DNA of 64,000 bases from NCBI GenBank assembly GCA_032718475.1, contig JAUCBJ010002949.1, positions 105,102-169,101 of the forward strand, in the 5' to 3' direction. The position numbers and the translations under genes were made by a program. The notes under the pieces were generated by a model, which saw only the letters and a program-made list of their open reading frames with translations, searched no databases and was not told where the DNA came from. Shown piece by piece: positions 11,498 to 23,000 of this stretch (position 1 is the first letter of the stretch; each line of letters opens with the position of its first letter). The DNA is from Nemertoderma westbladi (lineage: Eukaryota; Xenacoelomorpha; Nemertodermatida; Nemertodermatidae).

Positions 11498-11789
11498 ATA
11501 ACGGATATTGCTTCTGTATTGCAGTAGGCAATAAAGCTGAAGTACCGGCAACCGGTACCCAGTAGGCCTGACTACCTAACCACCCGGACCGGTACCTACA
11601 GCAGTACAGGTACAGCAGTATTATTCGATTTTGATTATTATATACCAGTAGGTCTTAATAATTAATCGGGGACGCCTGGTTTTTATTGGGATTTTACTTA
11701 GGCCTATTTCTGTCAGTTTTATTTATTTGTAGGCTAATATTGAGCAGAAGGCATGTAAGCCTGCTCAGATTGTACAGACAATTTGTAGG

Positions 11790-12350
11790 CTGGACTGTTG
11801 TCTGACTGTTGTTAAGTCTGAAGAGACTGTAGTGTGTGTAGAGCATATGTCCGAAAAAGTACTAGTTAGGAAAGTAGGGGCTGCCAGTGCTGTGAGGTGA
11901 ACCCCCTCGAAAGAATAAGTCGTACTACTCGGTTAGAACGCATACTAACTAACCATTTCGGAGTCTGCATATACTGTAGTGTATTTAGGCTTGATAGTAG
12001 TCTGTCAGCGTTTGGTCTGTACTTTGTTTGTGTAGTTTGTACGGGTAGCGTAATATTTCTTATTTAGATAATTTGTAGGCTGGATTTTGTCTGGCTGTTG
12101 TTAGGTCTTGAGAGATTTCGGTGTGTGTAGAGTGTATGTCCGATAAGGTGCCGGTTAGGAAAGTAGGGGCAGCCAGAGCTGTAAGGTAAATCCCCATCGA
12201 AAGAATAAGTCGTACTACTCGGTTAGAACGCATACTAACTAACCATTTCGGAGTCTGCATATACCATAGTTTGTTTGGGCTTGATAGTAGTCTGTCAGTA
12301 TTTGGTCTGCATTTTGTTTGAGTAGTCTGTACGCGTAGCGTAATATTTAT
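11790..12350 (+). repeat. About 280-bp tandem repeat, two units, in E2 leader
   Basis: Two units share TTTGTAGGCTGGA, the block AAGAATAAGTCGTACTACTC and the end GTCTGTCAG...TTTGGTCTG. E1 has one unit and E4 two, so copy number varies among family members. Confidence 0.75.
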
Positions 12351-13309
12351 TATTCAGAGTTTATGCTATTATTCGCAACATTCATATCCCCAAGTTTATT
12401 CCTACAGTAATTGTGCTTGTTATATATACCGTTATAGTTAAACTAACCCCGGTACTACATCAGGGCTGCTTGGCGTAGGTAAAGACTGGAGATTTTGTGC
12501 TTTGGTCACTCCGGCAGATACCGTGGTTCTTTTAGCTGTTCAAGTATTTTAACTACTAATTATTTGTTGTATAAGTACTTGTACCTAATTTAGGGTTTAG
12601 TGTACAGTACTTTCCGAAGGTGATTAGTGTGTAGGCAGTATATTTGTGTTGTAAAGTGGTTAATAGGCACGTTGGTTCTGGTAGACTGCGGTAATTAACT
12701 TCTAGGTAGGAACACTCCGTGATACATAACGTAGTACTTATAGCGATACGGCTATAAGTCGTCAGACGGTGGTATTTTCCTATCTGGACAACGCAGTATA
12801 TTTACTACTACTTATTATTTTCAAATACCGTAGTACCCTGTCCTTTGTAATAACCAGATATTCTAACCCTTTGTTAGGCTGGTTAGTAGACTTCTTGTAA
12901 AATTACCCTAAAAATTCGTACTTGTAAATTTTTTGTGTTTATTTAGAGATTGTAATCTCACCCCGAATTGTATGTAATTTGCAGTATTAAGTAACTTAGG
13001 TAAATTAGAATTATTTGTTTTAGAGTCTAACAAGTAGCACTTCACTGAGAGCGCACAGCTTCTGTTTAGTGACTTCCCCAGAAATAATAACATTTATTTC
13101 AAATATTGACAAAAACCCATTTTAACGGGTATATATATTATAAATCAACTCAAACTGATTTATAAAATAGTACGCCTGTCATACAACAATTAGGTCTAAA
13201 TATCAGTTGGACTACTGCTTAAATAACGGTAATAAAGTAAGTTAAAGTAACCAAGTAACCCTAAAATTCAGAAATTCAGTTATTCTAAAATAATTGACAT
13301 ACCGGTATT

Positions 13310-13560
13310 TACAATAGGCTTATTATATTTATTTCTATAAATTTTAGGCTGAAATTATACCGGTATTCTGTAATTAATTCTAGTTCATAATTATACTTAT
13401 ATATACTATAAGTGTAAGCTGCATACCGGTATTCACGATAGGCCTATTATATATTTATATATATTTGTGCTGAAATTACCTACCGGTATTCTGTGACAAA
13501 CCTAGTCTGTAATAATACTTATATATACTATAAGCATACCGGTATTCTAATATATTATAT
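13310..13560 (+). repeat. About 130-bp tandem repeat with ACCGGTAT palindromes, E2 leader
   Basis: Two units containing TACCGGTAT and ACTTATATATACTATAAG, orthologous to 4375-4635 in E1 and 50380-50600 in E4. They lie just upstream of ORF1. Confidence 0.65.
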
Positions 13561-13681
13561 ATATATCACGCTACACTGAGTAGCAGTATCGGTAATTAAT
13601 TACTAGGCTAACAGTGATACTGAATTACTAGACTTGCTTAAACTGTAATATAGCAGTAGGCATTCAACTGTGCAAACAAAT

Positions 13682-16600
13682 ATGTCTGACACAAAGCAAA
13701 ACCTGTCGGACAGTCTCCTAGATACAACCATCTGTGACCCAGACAGGAGTGTGGAACGAGTAGGACCGAAGTTCAACTCACCTCCTACTGTAAGAAAGAT
13801 CATCCCTCCCGTAGTAATATCAGACCCTAGGCTGGTCCAACATCGTAGGTCTATCATAGGCACTCGAGCTCAGGTCAAGCGGGACCAAGAAGCAGCAGAA
13901 CAGCAGCAACCCGTGAGCCAAGAACTTATTTATCAGCGGCCCGACAGCTCCAGTAATGCAGATACTGTAGAGCTGACACCCGAGCACGGCGCAAAGATGA
14001 CAGGTGCAGTTTATTCGGACCCCCTTCTCATCCTTCCTGCAGCCGTCCTCACTAGGTTATTGATTGCGGTGGAAGAACACCAGATCGATTGGGCGAGAAA
14101 TAAGCGATCCACTAAAGATAGTTATGCGGGATACACAAGGGAAGAACTGAAGTCTATTGTCGAGTCGCAATGGAACTTCCCCGGACCCGGACTCCCGTTT
14201 GATTTATCAGAAGCTGCCTGGGAAGACATACACAGGATGGGAGTAACCAAGGAAACCATCGATCCAGCTGTGTGGAAGAGGTCCGCAGCCGGATACGCAC
14301 AGGGATTCTTCAGCTCTATGGAGCGATTAAAAGAACAACTGTTTCAACAACCCCAAGGACCTCAAGAGCAGGGACAGCTGCTTTATCAAGTTAGAGAAAG
14401 AATTCTACGAATCAGGCTAATCTTATCGGCCTTTGAGGAGGCTTCTAAAAGAAGACAAGACACGTCGTTGCAAGTTGCCGTAAAGACTTGGTTTCAACGG
14501 GTGAGCCTCCAGGTTCAAGGAATGGCTCAGTGGAAAGCTCAGCTGGAGGAGCGCTCAACCCATGGAGAATCAACAGACGCTACTTTTTCCCAAGTGGAAA
14601 GTGAAGCGACGGCAGAGAAACCGCATAAGAGGGATGCCATTGACATCTATCTGTCAGACTATCAGCGCTTTTTAGGAGATGAAGAGTTGAGGAGAAGGTT
14701 AGATGGACTTAGCCCTAATAGTGAAGGAACCCAGCGATGTGGATATGAGAGCTGCGAACCAAGCTAGATTTGATGAACGCCTTCGCATCACTAGAGTCCA
14801 AGAAGAACAAGTGAAGAAAAAACGTGTAGAAGACAGAAAGGCAGCGGCAGTGGCAGCAGCAGTGGCAGCTGCAGAAGCAGAAAGAAAAGCGGCAGTAGCA
14901 GTGGCAGAGGCAGAGGCGGAAAGAAAAGCGGCAGCGGCAGAAGCGGAAAGAAAAGCGGCAGTAGCAGCGGCAGAGGCAGAGGCGGAAAGAAAAGCGGCAG
15001 CGGCAGATGCGGAAAGAAAAGCGGCAGTGGCAGCGGCCGAAGCGGAAAGAAAAGCGGCAGAGGCAGTGGCAGAAGCAGAACGGAGAGCGGCTGAAGAAAC
15101 CACCCAATTAGAATTGGAAAACATTCAGGAGAATCAAGACTGCATAAATAAACAGTTAACAGCTAGTAATATGCAGATGATGAATCGATCTACTCCCAAA
15201 AGACAGGGATATACATCATCTGAGGAAGGCGATACCACCGATACTGAAGGCAAAGGAAATAGATCTCGTCTAAGCAGACGTAGAAGAACATCCCACCATC
15301 AGAAATTGCCTGATTTGCCTCCAGCTGTTAGAAGGCAACTAAATAACACAAACTTAGGTAGTACAGAACCCACAGACCAAATAATTAAAATAGAAAGACT
15401 CCCTACTATAGTAGATGAGCCTGAAATAATTAGGCCTATTCCCGAAGCCACCCTTTCGGTGGTAGAGACACCTGTACTCCCTGAACCTACCTCTAAATTC
15501 CCTCTGCACAGCACTAAGCTACCTGTGCCCAGCAGAACAGCCCATGAGACAATCCATGTCCTGGACTCCGAGCGAAATATTAATGATTTGTCGCCCGTTG
15601 TCCCTCGTCCGCCCGCTACAACGTTGGCGGCTCCCGCTTCGGCGGTCGAGTGGGTGGATGAGAGACGACGGGGGATGGATCTCCTGCTCGGGCAGATGCA
15701 GGAGACCGTTCAGCAATTCAAGGGCACAGTAAGGGAAAGTAGGTTAGAGTTGCAAGAAGTGCAGCAAAGTATCGCGTTAGAACGCGATAAATTAGTAAAT
15801 ACACAAAAGGGTATACCACCACCCCCGGTAACAATGTGTCAACCTGTTAGGTCTGAAGTATTTCATGCGCAAGGTGTGGAGCCTACACGCATATATACTG
15901 CTAGCGAAGTAGAAACTCCTATAGTGAACCCTATTAAGGGTAATTATAGACCTGTTCATAATGATATTCCCTATAGACCTGATCATAATCCGAGAAATTT
16001 ATATACCGATAACTCGATATTAAATAACACGATGGCCCAAGAAAGTTTTACGCGTCAAATGGCTAGAACCGAAGCCCGGCAAGCGGTAAAGGTGGGAGAG
16101 ATCGTCAAGTTCAATGGAGATGAGATGAAATGGTTACCTTTTAATGAATATTACAAAGATAACATACAGAACTCTGTGCTATCTAATGGAGAGAAACTTA
16201 GATTCCTCATCGAGTGCTTGGAAGGATCTCCCAAGTTAATGGCGTTAAAGTTTATTGGACATCCAGATGGATTAAGACAAGTTTGGGATACACTAAACAT
16301 CAGGTATGGTAATAGGAATAACATAGCTAAATATTTGTATGCAAAATTAGTAGCGCCCCGAAAGTTCATTAGCAGCGGGATAATAGAGTTTTCCGATGAG
16401 ATTCAGGAGATCTGTAGACAATTAGATTGGTTAGGTAAGTCTCATGAATATCAGAGTTCTATGGTTATTGGAGCCGTGGCATCTACTTTACCGAAGGGTG
16501 GAGTAGGTACACGCTGGGATAAGAAAGTGTTGTACATGATGGAACAACAACGACGAGACCCTACCATGGCTGATCTCATGTCATTCTTAGATGGAGAAGT

Positions 16601-18374
16601 GAAATTACAGCTCCTAAAACAGTCCAGAGAGAAGACACCGGAAAACAAGGTAAGTGAGAAACCCGTTTCTAGGAGAAAGGTAACACCAGTGTGTTATACA
16701 GACGACGGCGAAAGCCAGACTTCTCAAGGAGAGGATAGCGGGAAAGACACTGAAAGATCTTATTATGTCAATAAAACGCCTAAAGAACAGGTAAGTAAAT
16801 TCAAGTCTCGAACCAATGACAGGAGAGAACAGGTAAGAAAAACTCCTCCTACGTCTCCTAAGAGAATTCAGGTGAGAAAGCCCGAAGAAAGAACGAGTGT
16901 GCACAATGTTATTCAAAATAAGGTAAGTAACATCAAACCGAAATTTGCGCTATGTGACGGGACCCACCGTTTGAATATGTGTGATGAATTCCTGAAGAAA
17001 TCATTAGCGGAGAGACGGGAAGTCATGTGGGATAAGCGGTTGTGTTATAATTGCCTCAGACAAGGACACCAACGGCGAACCTGTTACTCCGACACAAGGT
17101 GTGCAAAGTGCGGTGCGAAACATCATATCTTGATGCACACTGAATTCGAGCGAAACAGCCAGAGTCAGGTAAGTGAGTCCGAACTACATGTCCAATTCAG
17201 TGATGTGAACGACACTGACCAATATTCTGAGATGGAAGGATTCTATACGGACGAATTCTCCGACGAAAACGAATCCTGTTACCTGACAAATACCGCAGTG
17301 TATCGAGCACTTACGTATGAAAAGGACACCGACAGCGAGCTCCCCCTAACTACTTCTGACAGACAACCATCTTGGAAAGCACCAACTTCCAATGTAGGAA
17401 TCCGAGAATTTCCTGTAGTACAGTTAAGGGTCCACGGACCTACAAGGAGTTATATAGTGAACGCCCTCCTTGACTCCGGTAGTACAGGAACATTCATCGA
17501 CAAAGAACTAGCCGAAGACATCTTTGCTGGACAACCCAAGTTCCGAACTAAGCTAAACATGTCAGGAATTATGCAGGTTTGGAAATCTACCGTAATAGCG
17601 GATTATTATGTAGGCGCGTTGTCCACCCCCCAGGATGAACTAGGAGAACACAGCATAAGGTCAGTAAAAATGGTAGCGATAAAGAACTTCGCTACCAGCC
17701 AAGTGGAACCTTATAACTGGGATGAGGACGATTTCACCCAGCAGCTTGAAATACCTAGATTCAACACCGATTACCCTGGAGTCCAAATACTCATCGGTCA
17801 AAATGCGCATGAAGCGCTCGAGACATTGGAGAAACGGTCTGCTCAACCGCAACCACTACAAGCTTATGTGGGAAGAACTAGAGTGGGTTGGTACTTTACT
17901 GGCCCTTCCCGTAGAACTCTCATGGAAAGATTACCGAAAGATCAGGTATATCAAGTAAGAGAATGGGAAGATGAGAGCAGTGAGTTAGACGATCCAACTG
18001 AGGGAAGACCATACTCCTCAGATAATGACGACATCAACTCCAATGTAGATCAATGGAGACATTGCCCCGAGACGATTAATCTAGCCGACATCGCCTCCAG
18101 AGGAGCAACTCCTCAAGAACTGACAGATACTCCAGACTGGTTAGGTGAACCCGACTTCCTAAGTAAAGAAGATGAATGGCCTCCCCACCTTAACCCGGCT
18201 GAGATTAGACAGGCCAAGGGAGCGGAGAAAGTAACACAACAACTCAAGCGCCCAGCTGGTCGTTTATATTTACTAGAAAGAGACCGAAAACTGTCCGGAA
18301 ACTATGGAAGGCAAGATACTCTTCCTACGACCACTTCCCTAATCCGACAATTATCTAGGGACTCCATAACGTAA
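13682..18374 (+). pseudogene. E2 ORF1: Gag-protease with RT region deleted; one frameshift
   Basis: The start MSDTKQ at 13682 matches E4. The N-terminal part is open to 14767; a small deletion near 14730 (about 17 bases relative to E4) shifts frame, and the rest is open from 14703 to 18374. Domains on the second frame: coiled coil of ERKAA repeats (residues about 45-130), DUF1759-like Gag core (about 469-600), zinc knuckles (about 750-815) and protease with DSGST near residue 924. The first knuckle has lost its first Cys (FALC, against CALC in E1 and E4). After SSDNDDI the protein jumps to NSNVDQWRHC...NLADIASRG, a BEL/Pao motif that normally follows RNase H, and stops at SRDSIT. The RT and integrase parts are therefore missing, with the same junction as in E4. 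Confidence 0.85.
16645..17175 (+). promoter_or_regulatory. Cluster of six consensus 5' splice-donor sequences inside E2 ORF1
   Basis: AAG/GTAAGT-type sites have their GT at 16650, 16791, 16833, 16872, 16923 and 17169, encoding the recurring dipeptides Lys/Gln-Val then Ser/Arg. The last (CAGGTAAGTGAGT) is kept in E1 (near 895-905) and E4 (near 47309-47322). The first is kept in E4 (near 47825-47838) and weakened in E1. They could be splice donors for an ORF2 message; function is inferred only. Confidence 0.45.
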
Positions 18375-20012
18375 CAACATATGGAGTGGGTGTGTGACTA
18401 TATTATTTTATATTTATATTTATTTTTATTATTTTATATTATGTATGTATTATTATGTAATTTTATTATAATCGTTTTCTTTAATTTTATTTAGTCAAAT
18501 GTTATTTAGCGATTATTTAGTAGATTAGTGCAATATATTAGTGTTTATTACTTAATTACTTATATATTATATTTAGTGCGAAGGCGAGAAATAATTCTTT
18601 TTCTCTTTCCTTACTGTCCGTATCATATTATAAATACGCGACTACAGTAAGATGAAATATCCGTACTTATTAAAGTACAATAAAGCTCCTACTATATTTA
18701 AGTATTATTGGTAAGCAGAGTATTAGGAATGCAAAATTCAGATCCTTGTGTCTCGGCTAAACCAAGCTCTGGGTAGACCTTGGAAACGACTTGCCTCTTC
18801 CTCACTGACATTGCTTCGTGCGATATTGCTCTCATACCGTATATTAAATAATACATATAGTAGCGTGATGTCCTTTTAACAGTAGCGTATAACGCAAAAT
18901 AAATCTGTTAAACCCTTTGACCATCTGTAATTCTAGTCGATTAAGATATCGCGGCACCCACCGATATACTTGAAAGACAAATTCTAGAATCAGTGGTTAA
19001 CGTCCCCAGACAAGTTCTGGAATAAACTGGTGCCCATCCTAAATATTAATTACTAATATTTACAAAATCTGTCAAATTCTAGATCCTTTAAAATTCTAGT
19101 CGATTAAGATATCGTAGCACTTACCGATACTCTTAAAAAGACAAAATTACTAGAATCGAGGATCCCAGTCCCCAGACACGTTCTGGAATAAAATTACGTC
19201 TATTTAACATTAAATAATAAAATTTATGGGAATAAATTTAAATTCATATATTTCAATGAATTTAATAAATTGTCATTTTATACAATTTATAACATTCCCA
19301 AAATTCCATTAATTAATAGATCATGGGAGCGGAGATTCACTCTATTAAGTGTATTTGTGTGCGAGAATCTCCAATATATAGTCAATAGCCGATAAAATTC
19401 ATAAAATCATATATAGAGAGGATATTGACAATTAAAGCATTACTATTAAATAGCATCCCAGATCTGTATGCATGAGAATTACCCTAATTCTACCGCTAGC
19501 TTTCCATAATGTCACCATGGCAACAACCACGCTAGAATTAGAAGTGAGTTAAAAGAACAATAGAAGGCTTGCTCCATTGAATAGCATAGGGAATAAATAG
19601 CATACTGCTAGTATCCAAGGATACATAATAAATAAAGTGACATTCTGGAAGGTACTGACTAACGGACAAATGGCCCGAATGTGTACAGTTTATGGCAGTT
19701 GTGTTGAATTTGTGCGTTCATAGGTGAATGTTACTGCTAAAGTGTGTTTACAGTAGCTAGTCGCAATTGTGAAAGTAGCCCTAACTCTCCAGAAAGAACC
19801 TGAAGTACATCTAAGCCTTTGGGACGGACAGTGGAGTGACTTGTGCCGGTTATCGTTGTCGTTGTGTAGCTACATCGTTGGCGAAAGCACAGCGACGACG
19901 GTACATCGGCGCTGAGGATCTTGCACTGTCCGGGGGCAAAAGAGGGGTAGGCAGCGACGCCCGCTAGCCTAATATATAAACTCATTATAATATTGATAAA
20001 CTCATAGCAGAT
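18375..20012 (+). other. Spacer between ORF1 and ORF2 of E2, with 163-bp repeat
   Basis: 1.6 kb, AT-rich, no convincing ORF. Two units with TCTAGTCGATTAAGATATCG start at about 18932 and 19095 (period 163); equivalents are in E4 (about 45290-45560). The last 0.4 kb is more conserved among E2, E3 and E4. A possible 3' splice acceptor, CCCTAACTCTCCAG, ends at 19793. I find no ATG between it and the ORF2 start at 20013, as expected for an mRNA leader (inference). Confidence 0.55.
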
Positions 20013-23000
20013 ATGACTGAGTTGATAGAAGATGATCTTGGTATCAGGGAGCGATATACTCTACCTTTACAAGCGTTTGTCGATATCTTGATACGCGGCG
20101 ACGCTGGTCCAACCACTACGGAGGATGATGGTCGTTATATCGAACCACCAATGTCACCGGAGCAACTTACGCGTGAATTGGATTATAGAAAGTTCACCGC
20201 TCGCTATACGCATCGTAATGGTACGTATATGGACTTCTTAACTACTGGCCATCCTATCGATTTACACGATACGGACGATGTAGACACTGAAAGGGAAATG
20301 GTTTTATTTAAATATCATACCCAGCGGAGTCGGAACGATAAACCGAGAATAGAACACGAGAACTCTATTCGAAACAAACTCGAAAGGGAAGACGTTGAAG
20401 AGCCGGATAAACGCCGCGACTTTAACGATTATCTGGAATTCCTGAGAGAGACATATCTCAATATTGCCAGCCAACAAAATCTCGAAACTAGATATCCTCA
20501 AGGTATACATCATGACCCTATGATAGAACTCAAACGACTCTATTTCACTATAATGTATCTTACCGCCGATCGACCGCTACCTGTCGTCCCAGATAGCTTC
20601 GAACAGATGGAGGAATATTGTAAAACTGGAGAACGATCACCCGCGTTTCCCCTGCAGGACGTGTGTCTTTGGTATTACTGCGACGAGTGCCCTAGACCCA
20701 ATCAGCAAACGGAAAGACATAAACATCCGCGGAGACGTTGCGCTAAACACAGTTTTACACAATATACTTATGGGAGTTTCGAGCGAAACCTGTTCAACAT
20801 ATCCCCTACGGTTGCTCGGCTCGAACGATCCTTGAACAAACCAATGATCAGAGTTCCGGAATACTCGGTCAGACCTCCTCATTCCTCAGTTAGACCTCAG
20901 ACTCTTGATCCTAATAGTATCACGGATCCTCCCGAACTGTATTCGCTGTTCAAAGATCTAGTGTTACCCGAACAGTTGATTGGTGGCACTCCGGTAGTAG
21001 GCTCGCTAGATATTCGCCAACCCTACCGAGCTGGATTGGGACGCAGTCATCTAATATCGCCGTTTAACCCACACAACCGTCCCGGCTTCACCTCGATACA
21101 ACCCGTTACGGAAGTCGAAGAGAGCGTCGTACGAAACGCGTTAGACGCTATTCGGCAGAAAATCGGAAAGGGAACTTACGATTGTTTGGAGAAACGTAAA
21201 TTGCAACAACAAGTCCAAGCGGTGAAGGAATTAGCTTTACCCCAGTTCGATAGAGAAATACAAAATCTCGAGGAGGACATCGAACGTGGACGAACCTACT
21301 CTTTACAAGAGTTCCTAGATGAGCGTCTACAACAACAAGCGGAGGAAAATCAGCTCGAGGAGAGACATATAGAACTAGATGAGAGAGAAGAAGCAGCTTT
21401 AGCTCAACCCGAAGCTCAAATCCTTATGACGGATCTCTACTCTAAAACCATCCTTCATCCCTCGATGGTTCCCCATTTCGGAGACAAACTCTTTGCGACG
21501 ATACAACCCCAACCGGTTGATATCAACCTAAGATCTAGAGATCTTATCGCTGACGCTCCCATGTTGCAACGTCCACCCATCGAAGCCGCTCATGTAGATG
21601 GTATACTCGTTGAACCTCCGGACAATAGAGCGGATCTTGTCCGTCGCATGGTACACGATGTAAACATACGCGCTAGACCTTTACCGGACTCGTTTTATGG
21701 GATCAAAGATCACCCTTATTACGTTAACCTAACACAATATTACATGGTAAAACCGGAAGATCCTACACATAGTCTGAGGTTTCTGCCACTCATAAATCCT
21801 CTCGATCTTGTCGAACTCGAACAACTGCATAAACATCTGGATCAGTTGGTTAAAATAAACTCATTTCGAAAACCATACAATGTTTCCAGAATAGAGAAAG
21901 AAACAATACCTCCGTATAATCTTGATGGATTCATCAAAACTCGTTTAGTACACTGGAATCTTGACGTGTTATTCGTGGAGGAAAGAATACAACGATATGG
22001 AGATGTGGAAACATATACCACACAATATTTAAAGTATAGAGACCTACCTAATGCTAGCAAATGCGCTACCTTGTGGCATCCTGTGGGAATGACCCTCGAA
22101 AACGCCACTAAAGAGTGGAATGAGACTCTTAACGTTATCGAGATGTATGGAGTTGTCACCTATGACAACGAAGGTAGCGTTCCGGTTGGAGAACTGGGAA
22201 CTACGCGGATGATACACATACGAGGACTCGCTGGTTCTACCCACGTATTTACTCGAGCGTGTTCCGATGTGATTGATTATTCTTTTGAAACTCTTACTGA
22301 GACACAAAAGAGACTCCGACATGGACAATTCGAGCTCGCGCAGCGTTACGTCGCCGACACCGAGCGCAAACCGGCCATGGGTATCGATGGATCGATGTTA
22401 CCCCAGCCCGTGCTCGAGATGTTGTTTAACGAAAGAATCCTTAAAATCGGCTCAGCTGTTTATGGAGATCTAAAAAACGACTTTCGGAATATGGAAAACA
22501 TTCCATATCCTTTCGTGGATACTCAGCTGATTGCTCCCTGGGCAGAAGGCCGAGGTTTCTTCCGCACTATGTATGCCAATACACCCAGCGGCATTACTAA
22601 AGTACAACGAACCTCCATCGGACATCTTGCCTTTCAAGAATACGGATGGAATTTCAAGGTTGGAAATCCTATAAATTACCAACAAGTATATGGAGATCAT
22701 TATTCTCATTTATACTTTGATGGACCATTGACCGCACCTGGCGCCGTGTATAGCTTTATGAGTGTTCCACTTCGTCCCTCCTTAGCTATATACACGATCT
22801 TTGAAAATGCAGCACTTGCCGGTTGGCTAGCCGATGTGTGCAGTCGTACCATACGCGCCCATCCCTTAATACTTGGAACCAAACTCGCCAAGTTAGATGA
22901 ACACAATAAATTCCTCCGCTTCGAATGTTTCAGGCGCTTTCTGACTCCGTTCCGTAACGTTGATAGTCAGTTCAAGGACTGCGCTCTGACCAAACTCAGC

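Larger units (their letters stand above)
11498..13681 (+). other. E2 5' leader
   Basis: 2.2 kb between LTR and ORF1. It begins ATAACGGATATTG, with no recognisable TGG-type tRNA primer-binding site. Just inside lies a short stem ATTGC/GCAAT (11518-11532), the E2 version of the hairpin in E1 and E4. It has many ACCGGT palindromes and repeat units described separately. The small minus-strand ORFs here are antisense to the element. Confidence 0.7.
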
